In this document: piece after piece, positions 25,519-33,006 of the stretch
How positions within the stretch are numbered: position 1 is the stretch's first letter
Layout of the letters: the number at the start of each line of letters is the position of its first letter
Assembly: GCF_016908595.1 (NCBI RefSeq)
Contig: NZ_JAFBEC010000008.1
Span: forward strand, 1-64,000
Reading direction: 5' to 3'
Length of the DNA stretch: 64,000 bases
Source of the DNA: Geomicrobium sediminis
GTDB lineage: Bacteria > Bacillota > Bacilli > Bacillales > Marinococcaceae
Program-made: the position numbers and the translations under genes
The notes under the pieces: generated by a model
Database searches by the model: none
What the model saw: the letters and a program-made list of their open reading frames with translations, nothing else
Told to the model about the DNA's origin: nothing

Positions 25519-25807
25519 TTTCTAACTCTGTACCGTCTGAACATGTTGTTCGCTCGACATACCCTTCTAAATCGTTCAATGTAATGTCTTCAGCTTTCTT
25601 CCCCGATTCCACTGAAAAACTACCGACTTGAGATTGAATCAGATCGATTGTCGCTTCACAACTTTTTGAGTGGGCCACATCACTATTTTTCACCATATTC
25701 GGAACCGCAACGAGCAACAAAATCGAAATAATTAGCAACACGATCATCATTTCAATGAGCGTAAACCCTTTTTGATCATGATAAAAACGCCGAATTAGAT
25801 TCATCAT
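25478..25807 (-). CDS. comGC: Major competence pseudopilin ComGC
   Basis: The main subunit of the transformation pilus, 109 residues. Prepilin peptidase ComC cleaves at KG/FTLIE; the following helix MMIVLLIISILLLVAVPNMV is the conserved polymerisation helix. Two Cys (KSCEATIDL and RTTCSDG) match the intramolecular disulfide of B. subtilis ComGC made by BdbDC. The ATG at 25807 overlaps the stop codon of the small ORF upstream (ATGA), suggesting coupled translation. Confidence 0.96.
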   Translation of the reverse strand: MMNLIRRFYHDQKGFTLIEMMIVLLIISILLLVAVPNMVKNSDVAHSKSCEATIDLIQSQVGSFSVESGKKAEDITLNDLEGYVERTTCSDGTELEIVNGIVRGKTSNS

Positions 25808-25944
25808 CGCTGTTCCCTCTCATACATGCGTTTAAGCAGCAGTTCTATGTCTAAACATTGCTGTATTTCAAGTCGGTGCATCCGCTGTTCAAGTCGTTCA
25901 AGTGCATGTTCTACTTCACTTCGTTTTTGTTCATGAATGAGCAT
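25804..25944 (-). CDS. 46-residue coiled-coil ORF between comGB and comGC
   Basis: Starts at ATG 25944 with a very strong TTAAAGGAGGG five bases upstream, and its TGA overlaps the comGC ATG. The peptide (MLIHEQKRSEVEHALERLEQ, then RMHRLEIQQCLDIELLLKRM and YEREQR) is highly charged, with a heptad-like Leu pattern and one Cys, and is predicted to be a single coiled coil. No signal or membrane segment. I know of no gene here in B. subtilis, where comGB and comGC are adjacent. Function unknown; position implies a role in, or translational coupling of, pilus gene expression. Confidence 0.7.
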   Translation of the reverse strand: MLIHEQKRSEVEHALERLEQRMHRLEIQQCLDIELLLKRMYEREQR

Positions 25945-25955
25945 ATTGCCCTCCT

Positions 25956-26993
25956 TTAATAGGCGTCGATCGACGTAATCAATTGAAAAATCGGTAAGAA
26001 TATAGACAGAAAGAGCAACAACATAAACAGTCCAATAACGAGAAATAAAATCGGTTGAATCGTCATCGTGATTTGTTGCACACGTTGTAATAGATCCTTC
26101 CAGAGCATTTCACTATAGTGAATCAAATCATCTGCAAGTTTTCCCGTTTGCTGACCGTGTTGAATAATTTCTTTAAACTCTGCTGTGTAGCAGCCACTGT
26201 TGACGACAACGTCTGGAAACTGCAATCCTTCGTTTAATTCTTCTTTCATTCGTTCTCCTTCTTCTTTAAAAATAGACAGACGGCTTTGGTCGACAAACAC
26301 AGTAAGCACATCTAAAACATGCAGTCCTCCTTTTAACAGTTGCCCGAACTGGAGACTAAACGAATACGTCAAGTACATACGAAGCAGTCGGTTGATGAGA
26401 GGGATTTTTAGTATGAGATGATATTGTTGTAGGCTCGTTTTGTTCTTAAATGACCCATAATAATAGATCACACCGATCGTGATCACGATCAAAAGCAGAA
26501 GGAAACCATAAGGAATGGATTGAAAGAATAGGAAGGTCATCGTTGTAATGGCGGGGTATTCAATATCCATCGTTTGAAATAAAGCTTCGAATTGAGGAAA
26601 CACGAAGAAAACCATAAAGGAGAATAACATTGCGATGATCCAAATTAACAAAATTGGATATCGTGCAATCGTCATGAATTGTTGTTTGATTTTTTCACGC
26701 TCTTTTAACATCCGTCCAGCGTAATAAAACCCTCGATTTAGTCGTCCATATCGTTCCGAAAAAAATAAATAAGCTTGAATATCGTTAGGCAATTCTAACC
26801 GCTCCAACGCCTCTCCCCACGACTTTCCTTCCCCGAGTGCCGTCAACCAATTCGCAATGATTGATTTCGCATAGGGACCGTCTTGTATTCCTAATAACGA
26901 CGCGCCGTGATGCAACGTGTACCCTCGCTCAAGCAGCCGACTTAAATTCAAGAAAAAGTTCGCTTTGTCACTCGCTTTCCACTTTTTCTTCAT
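25956..26993 (-). CDS. comGB: Competence pilus inner-membrane platform protein ComGB
   Basis: GspF/PilC-type polytopic protein, 345 residues, that forms the platform for assembling the transformation pilus. It has two related cytoplasmic domains (about 15-110 and 205-300), with membrane segments near 112-135, 155-180 and 315-340. GEALERLELPND and GLQFPDVVVNSGCYTAEFKEII are the repeated GspF motifs. The ATG overlaps the comGA stop by 4 bp. Confidence 0.95.
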   Translation of the reverse strand: MKKKWKASDKANFFLNLSRLLERGYTLHHGASLLGIQDGPYAKSIIANWLTALGEGKSWGEALERLELPNDIQAYLFFSERYGRLNRGFYYAGRMLKEREKIKQQFMTIARYPILLIWIIAMLFSFMVFFVFPQFEALFQTMDIEYPAITTMTFLFFQSIPYGFLLLLIVITIGVIYYYGSFKNKTSLQQYHLILKIPLINRLLRMYLTYSFSLQFGQLLKGGLHVLDVLTVFVDQSRLSIFKEEGERMKEELNEGLQFPDVVVNSGCYTAEFKEIIQHGQQTGKLADDLIHYSEMLWKDLLQRVQQITMTIQPILFLVIGLFMLLLFLSIFLPIFQLITSIDAY

Positions 26994-27940
26994 ACATACG
27001 TACCGAGTGGCAATTCATGATCAAGTAAATTCTGTTCTTGGCAACGTGCAATTTGCAATAGCAAAGGCTCGCCACTCAAAAACTGATAAGATGCCACCCT
27101 GCCTGACGGATGAGTAACTAGCGTTTGAGATACAACTGCAACGACACTTTCATACAAATAATTGGCACTAAGGCCGAATTCCATCAATCTCACGAGTGCA
27201 CCTGCAGGATGTCTCGTGTGTAATGAAGTGAGCACGAGGTGACCTGTCATTGCGGCTCTCACTGCAATTTTGGCGGTAATTTCATCTCGAATTTCTCCGA
27301 TCATCAGCACATCCGGATCGTGACGAAGCGCCGCCTTTAATGCGTTCGCATAACTTAGTCCAGCTTGTTCATTCACTTGCAATTGGGTATAAAGTGGATT
27401 TGGTTTTTCAATAGGGTCTTCTACAGAAATGATGTGGCGGAGTTGATCATTTGATACTTCTTCAAGAAGGGCATACATCGTTGTTGTCTTACCAGAACCC
27501 GTTGGTCCTGTGAGTAGAATTAATCCGTGGGTAAGTGTACAAAATTGCTGCAGTTGTTTCTTAGCGTTAACGTCCGCCGTTACGGTCTCGATTTGATATT
27601 GATTTGAAAGCGGAAGTAATCGAGCAGCTAAGCGTTCACCAAAAGTAATGGGCATCGTTGAAAGCCGAATCGCAACGTGTTCTTCACCAAACTGAAACGA
27701 TAGCGAACCGTCTTGAGGCATCCTTCGCTCCCCAATATCCATGCCTGACTGGAACTTCAAATGTGCAATAAGCTTATCGCTAAGCTTACGGGGTAGGCGA
27801 CTATGTTCCATTAAAACACCTTGCTTCCGAAAATAAACGATTGTTTGCTCTTTAAGCGGATGAAAGTGTACATCTGTCGCACGTTCTAAAAATGCCGCTT
27901 GAAATAGTGAATGAACATCTTCATACACAATCCCAACCAA
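26990..27940 (-). CDS. comGA: Competence pilus assembly ATPase ComGA
   Basis: GspE/PilB-type secretion ATPase that powers transformation pilus assembly. Walker A GPTGSGKTTTMYALLE (about 144-159), the Asp box around RHIISVEDPIE, Walker B with DPDVLMIGEIRDE, and the His box GHLVLTSLHTRHPAG are all present. The 316-residue length is shorter than the roughly 356 of B. subtilis ComGA, mainly at the C-terminus. The start is a TTG at 27940 with AAGGAAGGTG upstream. First gene of comG. I found no clear ComK box (AAAA-N5-TTTT) in the 125 bp upstream. Confidence 0.96.
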   Translation of the reverse strand: MVGIVYEDVHSLFQAAFLERATDVHFHPLKEQTIVYFRKQGVLMEHSRLPRKLSDKLIAHLKFQSGMDIGERRMPQDGSLSFQFGEEHVAIRLSTMPITFGERLAARLLPLSNQYQIETVTADVNAKKQLQQFCTLTHGLILLTGPTGSGKTTTMYALLEEVSNDQLRHIISVEDPIEKPNPLYTQLQVNEQAGLSYANALKAALRHDPDVLMIGEIRDEITAKIAVRAAMTGHLVLTSLHTRHPAGALVRLMEFGLSANYLYESVVAVVSQTLVTHPSGRVASYQFLSGEPLLLQIARCQEQNLLDHELPLGTYV

Positions 27941-28065
27941 CGCTTCACCTTCCTTTCTAGCTTCTTGTCAACTCTCTCAACCGTAAAGATTCGACAATGA
28001 ACTACAGATTCCTTCTTTTGTTTTGTTCTATTTTCGGAAAAGAATATGACGCTTACGATCAATAC

Positions 28066-28102
28066 TAAAAAACAGAATCCCACAAAAGCAGGAGTTCTGT
28101 TT
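28066..28102 (-). terminator. Terminator upstream of comGA
   Basis: On the minus strand AACAGAACTCC pairs with GGATTCTGTT across a 10-base loop and is followed by a T-run. It ends the transcript of the small gene at 28116 and insulates comG. Confidence 0.8.
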
Positions 28103-28115
28103 GTTTAGCTTGTCT

Positions 28116-28400
28116 TTATTTCTTAGCTTTTCGCTCCAAAATAATTGGAGCTATATTTAGTAGAATAGAAACGATTGTAAAAACCCATAAAGCTCTCTCC
28201 ATACCCGGTACGACGTCCAATAAAGCTGCCCAATCTTCGACTTTTACCCACTCTGATACAAGACTATATTCTGCACAAAGTGTTAACGCCGTAAATGACA
28301 ACCCCATCGCCATGGCAAGCTTATAATCCTTACCTGATTTGTACATACAAAGATTAGTAATCGTTGCTACTATAGCAACAACCCCTACGATTACCCACAT
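28116..28400 (-). CDS. Unrecognised small membrane protein
   Basis: A 94-residue protein with three predicted membrane segments (about 2-18, 27-47, 68-88), a polar KSGKDYK loop and the ending ERKAKK. An amphipathic acidic stretch (SEWVKVEDWAALLDVVPGMER) lies between segments two and three. GAGGGAT precedes the ATG. I recognise no named family. It sits directly before comG on the same strand but is separated from it by a terminator. Confidence 0.75.
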   Translation of the reverse strand: MWVIVGVVAIVATITNLCMYKSGKDYKLAMAMGLSFTALTLCAEYSLVSEWVKVEDWAALLDVVPGMERALWVFTIVSILLNIAPIILERKAKK

Positions 28401-28479
28401 AACGATCCCTCAATATGTTTAGTTGTTTCTGTTAGAGTAATCCAACTTCTTAATTTTTGCATTATTTTTTGAGTTAATC

Positions 28480-28869
28480 TTAGGTGATTTGTTCATGCAC
28501 GGGGTTTTCTATTAAAAATGACAACGCCTCGTCTTCAGTCAAAAAATGCAATTCTCGTTTATGTTTGGATTGCCTTGTTGTTCGCTTTAACTGTAATTTA
28601 GCAACTTGACTTTTTACAATCACAGCTGCTCGTTGCATGCCAACTTCTAATAGCCATTCCTGATGGGATACGATTGCCTTTTGCGTTTCTGGTTGGAATG
28701 CAGTGACATCTTGCATATAAACGAGCACATCAAATCCTGGTGTAGAGAATTGTTGAATGAGTCGTTCAATGTCACGATTAGCTTCTTCAACTCCTTCTGA
28801 AGTTAATTCACTCGTCCAATGAATGCCAATCACTTTATGCTCAACGTTTACAATGGTAATTCGATACAT
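28480..28869 (-). CDS. Possible SpoIIAA-like/STAS-fold protein
   Basis: A 129-residue soluble protein. An N-terminal strand-rich part (YRITIVNVEHKVIGIHW), a helix with GVEEANRDIERLIQQF, a strand FDVLVYMQDV and a C-terminal FLTEDEALSFLIE helix resemble the SpoIIAA-like fold (STAS/Sec14 type). It lacks the phosphorylatable Ser motif of anti-anti-sigma factors. The ATG follows TTGGAGGG. The family call rests on secondary-structure pattern; role unknown. Confidence 0.6.
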   Translation of the reverse strand: MYRITIVNVEHKVIGIHWTSELTSEGVEEANRDIERLIQQFSTPGFDVLVYMQDVTAFQPETQKAIVSHQEWLLEVGMQRAAVIVKSQVAKLQLKRTTRQSKHKRELHFLTEDEALSFLIENPVHEQIT

Positions 28870-28975
28870 TTAAAAAGCCCTCCAATTTCAATTAAGTAGG
28901 TAACTTTACCCAATCATCGTTCAATCGAAACAAGACTTTAGACTCACATCATTTATAAGCACTCACGAAACAGCA

Positions 28976-29015
28976 AAAAGACTGCAGCAAAATGCATTTG
29001 CTGCAGTCTTTTTTA
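28976..29015. terminator. Terminator after the gene at 29027
   Basis: AAAAAGACTGCAGCAAA-atgca-TTTGCTGCAGTCTTTTTT, a 17-bp perfect stem with A- and T-runs on the two sides. Confidence 0.92.
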
Positions 29016-29026
29016 AGCTGTTCAAT

Positions 29027-29608
29027 TTAGTTCGTGATCTCTATTTCTTTCACCCAGTAGAAATAATCATAAGCGTCCATACCAGGGAACGGTGGCTCTT
29101 CAAAAGATGGGTCGTCTCCACGTTGTCCTGCATGGTTTTCCCACGTGTGCAAGTAATACACTTCTGCACGATCGACCGTTGTTTCAAGTTCAATTGTTGC
29201 TTCTCCTTCAACCCCGTATACAGTATAGGCATCTAGACGGTTTGGAAATGAGAAGATAACACCATCGTCAACAATATCTCCTTCAAGTTCATTCGTTTCA
29301 TTTCCGCTTTGGTATAACGTGACCGATGCATCTACGACTTCTGATCCGTGAATTTGTTCATCGTTGTCATCATAAAAAATCACACCAACATACTCTTCGC
29401 CTTCAATCTCTCCATCAGGAAGCATTCCCCAGTCCCAATGAACAGATACCGTTTCTTCTTCAATGTGCCCTTCTAACGTTAGTGTCTCTTTTAATTCTTC
29501 ATGATCAATACGATCTGCACTTGAAACATAAAAGTATCCCCCGACGAAAAGGAAAACCATTAACGCCCCTGGTATAATTAACATCCATTTGTTGCTACCT
29601 TTAAACAT
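29027..29608 (-). CDS. Unrecognised membrane-anchored extracytoplasmic protein
   Basis: A 193-residue protein with one N-terminal membrane helix (about 10-28, IIPGALMVFLFVGGYFYVS) and a very acidic extracytoplasmic domain. The start is the ATG at 29608, with GGGGAG five bases upstream; it overlaps the end of thiE by 8 bp. The domain has alternating strand-like segments (ETVSVHWDWGMLPDGEI, ATIELETTVDRAEVYYLHTW). No catalytic motif or known family is visible. The acidity fits a protein exposed to high salt or pH. Confidence 0.75.
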   Translation of the reverse strand: MFKGSNKWMLIIPGALMVFLFVGGYFYVSSADRIDHEELKETLTLEGHIEEETVSVHWDWGMLPDGEIEGEEYVGVIFYDDNDEQIHGSEVVDASVTLYQSGNETNELEGDIVDDGVIFSFPNRLDAYTVYGVEGEATIELETTVDRAEVYYLHTWENHAGQRGDDPSFEEPPFPGMDAYDYFYWVKEIEITN

Positions 29609-30239
29609 TTTTTCTCCCCTGATCATATAAAGTTTGAAACGTCTGCGCTGCTTGTTTTACCGATGTTGCTTGTAACACATCACTAATAACAGCAACTTGT
29701 GTTACGCCTGTTTCAATGACTGACAATGCATTTTGCTGATTAATTCCACCAATAGCAACCGTTGGAATGGCAACACCTTCGACAATTTTTCGTAACAATG
29801 TAAGGCCGATTTCTTGTTGCGCATCTTTTTTCGTAGCCGTAGCAAATACCGGACCTACACCGATATAATCCGCCCCGTCTCGTTCTGCACGTACTGCTTC
29901 TTCGAGTGAATGTGTAGAGATTCCGATGAGCTTGTTCGGTCCGAGTAGCTTTCTTGCTTCGGTGAGCGGAACGTCATCTTGACCAAAATGAACCCCGTCA
30001 GCATCAATAATCAGTGCCACATCTAAATGATCGTTCATAATAAACGGAACATCGTAGCTTTTGGCTAATGCAGAAAGCGCCCTTGCATTCTCGATGACTT
30101 GTTTCTTAGAACCATTTTTGTCACGATATTGAATCATTTTAGCGCCACCCTGAAGCGTTTCTTCCATTACTTCAAGAAGAGGGCGTCCAGGATGCAACTC
30201 CTCTGCTGTAATTGCGTATAGACCATTTTGAAGCATCAT
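29601..30239 (-). CDS. thiE: Thiamine-phosphate synthase
   Basis: Couples the pyrimidine (HMP-PP) and thiazole (THZ-P) moieties to thiamine phosphate. The 212-residue TIM barrel shows the typical motifs IQYRDKN, MNDHLDVALIIDADGVHFGQDD, IGISTHSLEEA, GADYIGVGPVFATATKKDA and VAIGGIN. The related TenI proteins lack several of these substrate-binding residues, so ThiE is preferred. The ATG overlaps the rocR stop by 4 bp, so it is translated from the rocR transcript. No other thiamine gene or TPP riboswitch is nearby. Confidence 0.92.
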   Translation of the reverse strand: MMLQNGLYAITAEELHPGRPLLEVMEETLQGGAKMIQYRDKNGSKKQVIENARALSALAKSYDVPFIMNDHLDVALIIDADGVHFGQDDVPLTEARKLLGPNKLIGISTHSLEEAVRAERDGADYIGVGPVFATATKKDAQQEIGLTLLRKIVEGVAIPTVAIGGINQQNALSVIETGVTQVAVISDVLQATSVKQAAQTFQTLYDQGRKNV

Positions 30240-31591
30240 GTATCTTCCTTTATGTTTAGTTTTTTAATTCGGTATTGAAGTGTCTGCCGACTCATACCAA
30301 TGGCTTTCGCTGTTTGCGAAATGTTTCCGTGATGTTCTTGTAAAGCACGTTGTAAGTACTGCCGTTCTTGTTCATACATGTAATCATGAAAGGTTTGCGA
30401 TGTTGTCACTGACTCAGAACGTTCTGCTACTACTGCAAAATAATTTGGCAGGTGTTCTTGTCGTAAACAAACATCTTCGTCGTCGATAAAATTCATTGCT
30501 CCTTCAATAACATGCTCCAGTTCTCTTACATTACCCGGGTAATCATGATCGTGCACCTGGTGCATAAACCCTTCACTCATTTCTCGTATCTTTAAATTGA
30601 ATCGCTTGTTAAATTTATTAACGAACGAGAAAACGAGTGGCTCAATGTCTTCTTTTCGTTCCCGCAGAGGGGGTACGTGCAGACTAACGACGTTTAGACG
30701 GTAATACAAATCACGACGAAGTCGTCCTTCTTCAATTGCTACAATCGGGTCTTCGTTCATCGTCGCAACGACCCTTACATCGACTTTTTGATCTTGAATT
30801 GCACCGACCCGCCGCACGCGCTTATCTTGCAAGACGCGTAGTAGTTTCGCTTGGAGCACCATCGGCAAGGAATTAAGCTCATCTAAAAGCAACGTGCCCC
30901 CATTCGCTTGTTCAAACAAGCCAGCCTTTTCTTTCGCACCGGTAAAAGCTCCCGTGGCGGTTCCAAACAAAATACTCTCAAGCAACGTCTCTGGGATGGC
31001 GGCACAGTTTTGGGTCACATATGGGCCGTTTTGTCGCTCACTTCCAGTATGAATACTTTCAGCAAACAACTCTTTTCCCGTCCCCGTTTCACCGATAACT
31101 AAAACCGAAGACGTCGTTCGAGTAGCCCGCTTTGCTTCTTCAATCACACGAAGCAACGCTTTCGAATGTCCGATAATATCAGCAAACGTAAACCGTTCAC
31201 TCTGCCGCTTCGTCGCACTTTGCTCCATATAATGCTCTAACCGTGTCACATCTCGAGACAACTCGACCGCCCCGATGCATCGATCCGCGTCATACAATGG
31301 GCTCGTCCGATTAATCGTTGTCACATCATGACCATATGCGTTTTTGTATGATTGTTTTCTAGACCGTGAGCTTTGTTTTGTATGAATCGCCGTAAGCAAT
31401 GTACTGTCTTCAACGCGCTTGAAAGAGAAAACCTCTTGGACTGGCCGGTTAATGACGTCTTGTGGGTCCATGCCTTCAATCGTTGCCATCTGATCGTTGT
31501 AGTACATCGTCACTCCACGTTGATCAATAATATGGACGCCAACGTCAAGTAAAGATAATAAATGACACACACTTTCCCGGCTCATAACCAT
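30236..31591 (-). CDS. rocR: Sigma-54-dependent activator RocR
   Basis: Activator of arginine and ornithine catabolic genes. The 451 residues hold a PAS-like sensor (about 10-120; LLSLLDVGVHIIDQRGVTMYYND), an AAA+ domain with Walker A GETGTGKE (167-174), the sigma-54 contact loop GAFTGA (214-219) and Walker B GGTLLLDELN, and a Fis-type helix-turn-helix at the end (NISQTAKAIGMSRQTLQYRIKKL). The sensor matches B. subtilis RocR closely. The start is ATG 31591 with AAAGGGGAA upstream. Divergent from rocD, which has a sigma-54 promoter. Confidence 0.95.
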   Translation of the reverse strand: MVMSRESVCHLLSLLDVGVHIIDQRGVTMYYNDQMATIEGMDPQDVINRPVQEVFSFKRVEDSTLLTAIHTKQSSRSRKQSYKNAYGHDVTTINRTSPLYDADRCIGAVELSRDVTRLEHYMEQSATKRQSERFTFADIIGHSKALLRVIEEAKRATRTTSSVLVIGETGTGKELFAESIHTGSERQNGPYVTQNCAAIPETLLESILFGTATGAFTGAKEKAGLFEQANGGTLLLDELNSLPMVLQAKLLRVLQDKRVRRVGAIQDQKVDVRVVATMNEDPIVAIEEGRLRRDLYYRLNVVSLHVPPLRERKEDIEPLVFSFVNKFNKRFNLKIREMSEGFMHQVHDHDYPGNVRELEHVIEGAMNFIDDEDVCLRQEHLPNYFAVVAERSESVTTSQTFHDYMYEQERQYLQRALQEHHGNISQTAKAIGMSRQTLQYRIKKLNIKEDT

Positions 31592-31664
31592 AGGACGTTC
31601 CCCTTTCCCAATTGATTCTTTTATTATAGCAAATCCAGCATTTTTTGACACACCTCTTCTATAG

Positions 31665-31682
31665 TTGGCTTGAAAATTGCAT
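31665..31682 (+). promoter_or_regulatory. Sigma-54 (SigL) promoter of rocD
   Basis: TTGGCTTGAAAATTGCAT contains the -24 GG (31667-31668) and -12 GC (31679-31680) at exactly twelve-base spacing, matching TGGCAY-N5-TTGCW at nearly every important base. It lies between rocR and rocD, reading into rocD. Confidence 0.88.
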
Positions 31683-31714
31683 AAGAATAAAGGTGAGAAA
31701 AGGAGTGACTATAC

Positions 31715-32908
31715 ATGTCGAATACTAAAAACTTAATTTCACAACACGATCATTACGGAGCACCAAATTATCATCCACTTCCTGTCGTGATCTCTGAAGG
31801 AACTGGCTCTTGGGTGAAAGACGCGGATGGCAACGAATTTCTTGATATGCTAAGCGCTTATTCAGCAGTCAACCAAGGTCATCGTCACCCTAAAATTATT
31901 GATGCATTAAAAGCGCAAGCCGATCGATTAACTTTATCCTCTCGCGCTTTCCATAACGACCAAATTGGACCATTTTATGAGAAGCTATCTAACTTAACAG
32001 GTAAAAATAAAATTCTACCGATGAACACTGGAGCAGAAGCCGTAGAAACAGCAATTAAAGCGGCACGTCGATGGGGTTACCGTGTAAAAGGTATTGCCAA
32101 CAACCAAGCTGAAATTATCGTTTGTACAGATAATTTCCATGGCCGTACGCTCGCTGCCGTGTCGTTATCATCAAACGAAGAATACCAAAAAGACTTCGGT
32201 CCACTTCTTCCAGGGATCAAAGTCATTCCCTACGGTGATATCGATGCATTAAAAGCTGCCATCACAGAAAACACGGCTGCATTTATGTTCGAACCAGTTC
32301 AAGGTGAAGCGGGAATTCTAATTCCACCGACTGGATTTTTGCAAGACGTTCGTGAGTTATGCACAAAAGAAAATGTACTGATGATTGCTGATGAAATTCA
32401 ATGTGGTCTCGCTCGTACCGGGAAAATGTTCGCTTGCGAACATGAAAATGTTACGCCTGATCTTTACATTCTCGGGAAGGCACTTGGCGGGGGAGTTATG
32501 CCAATTTCTGCGGTTTGTGGAGACGAAGACGTGCTCAACCTCTTTGAACCTGGTTCGCACGGCTCAACGTTTGGTGGTAATCCGCTTGCATGTGCCGTAT
32601 CCATCGCTGCCATGGACGTCATTATTGAAGAAGACCTTGCTCAACGTGCCGAAAAATTAGGCAATTATTTTATGGAAGAGTGCAAAAAAATTAAGCACCC
32701 TGCCATTAAAGAAGTACGCGGAAGAGGGTTGTTTATCGGAATCGAATTGCATGAACCCGCAAGAAAATATTGCGAAAGCTTAATGGAAAAAGGCATGCTC
32801 TGTAAAGAAACACACGAAAATGTACTACGCCTTGCGCCACCTCTTACGATCTCGAAAGAAGATCTTGATTTTGCGATTGCGAAACTTAACGAAGTATTTG
32901 CTAGCTAA
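31715..32908 (+). CDS. rocD: Ornithine aminotransferase
   Basis: PLP enzyme that converts ornithine to glutamate semialdehyde in arginine catabolism. The 397 residues belong to the class III aminotransferases. Visible are [37 protein letters not shown], the PLP Asp in [16 protein letters not shown], and the PLP lysine in [17 protein letters not shown]. The ATG follows AAAAGGAG. It is driven by the sigma-54 promoter at 31665 and, by homology, RocR. It stands alone rather than in a rocDEF operon; rocF is 4 kb away on the other strand. Confidence 0.97.
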   Translation: MSNTKNLISQHDHYGAPNYHPLPVVISEGTGSWVKDADGNEFLDMLSAYSAVNQGHRHPKIIDALKAQADRLTLSSRAFHNDQIGPFYEKLSNLTGKNKILPMNTGAEAVETAIKAARRWGYRVKGIANNQAEIIVCTDNFHGRTLAAVSLSSNEEYQKDFGPLLPGIKVIPYGDIDALKAAITENTAAFMFEPVQGEAGILIPPTGFLQDVRELCTKENVLMIADEIQCGLARTGKMFACEHENVTPDLYILGKALGGGVMPISAVCGDEDVLNLFEPGSHGSTFGGNPLACAVSIAAMDVIIEEDLAQRAEKLGNYFMEECKKIKHPAIKEVRGRGLFIGIELHEPARKYCESLMEKGMLCKETHENVLRLAPPLTISKEDLDFAIAKLNEVFAS

Positions 32909-32940
32909 TCTCTCAGACAGCAATTAGGCAATTTAATAAT

Positions 32941-32974
32941 ACGAGCTCATCGAAGAATTCGATGAGCTCGTTTA
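32941..32974 (+). terminator. Terminator after rocD
   Basis: ACGAGCTCATCGAA-gaa-TTCGATGAGCTCGT forms a perfect 14-bp stem followed by TTAAAT, a weak T-run. Confidence 0.8.
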
Positions 32975-33006
32975 AATGTATTCAGAACGTTTAACTAGCT
33001 AACGTT

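Noticed and set aside
27941-28065. ComK box upstream of comGA
   Set aside because: No pair of AAAA-N5-TTTT motifs with correct helical spacing was found; TTTTCCGAAAA has the wrong orientation.
29601-30239. TenI-type thiazole tautomerase
   Set aside because: The substrate-binding motifs QYRDK, NDHLDVA and GPVFATATKKDA are those of thiamine-phosphate synthase.
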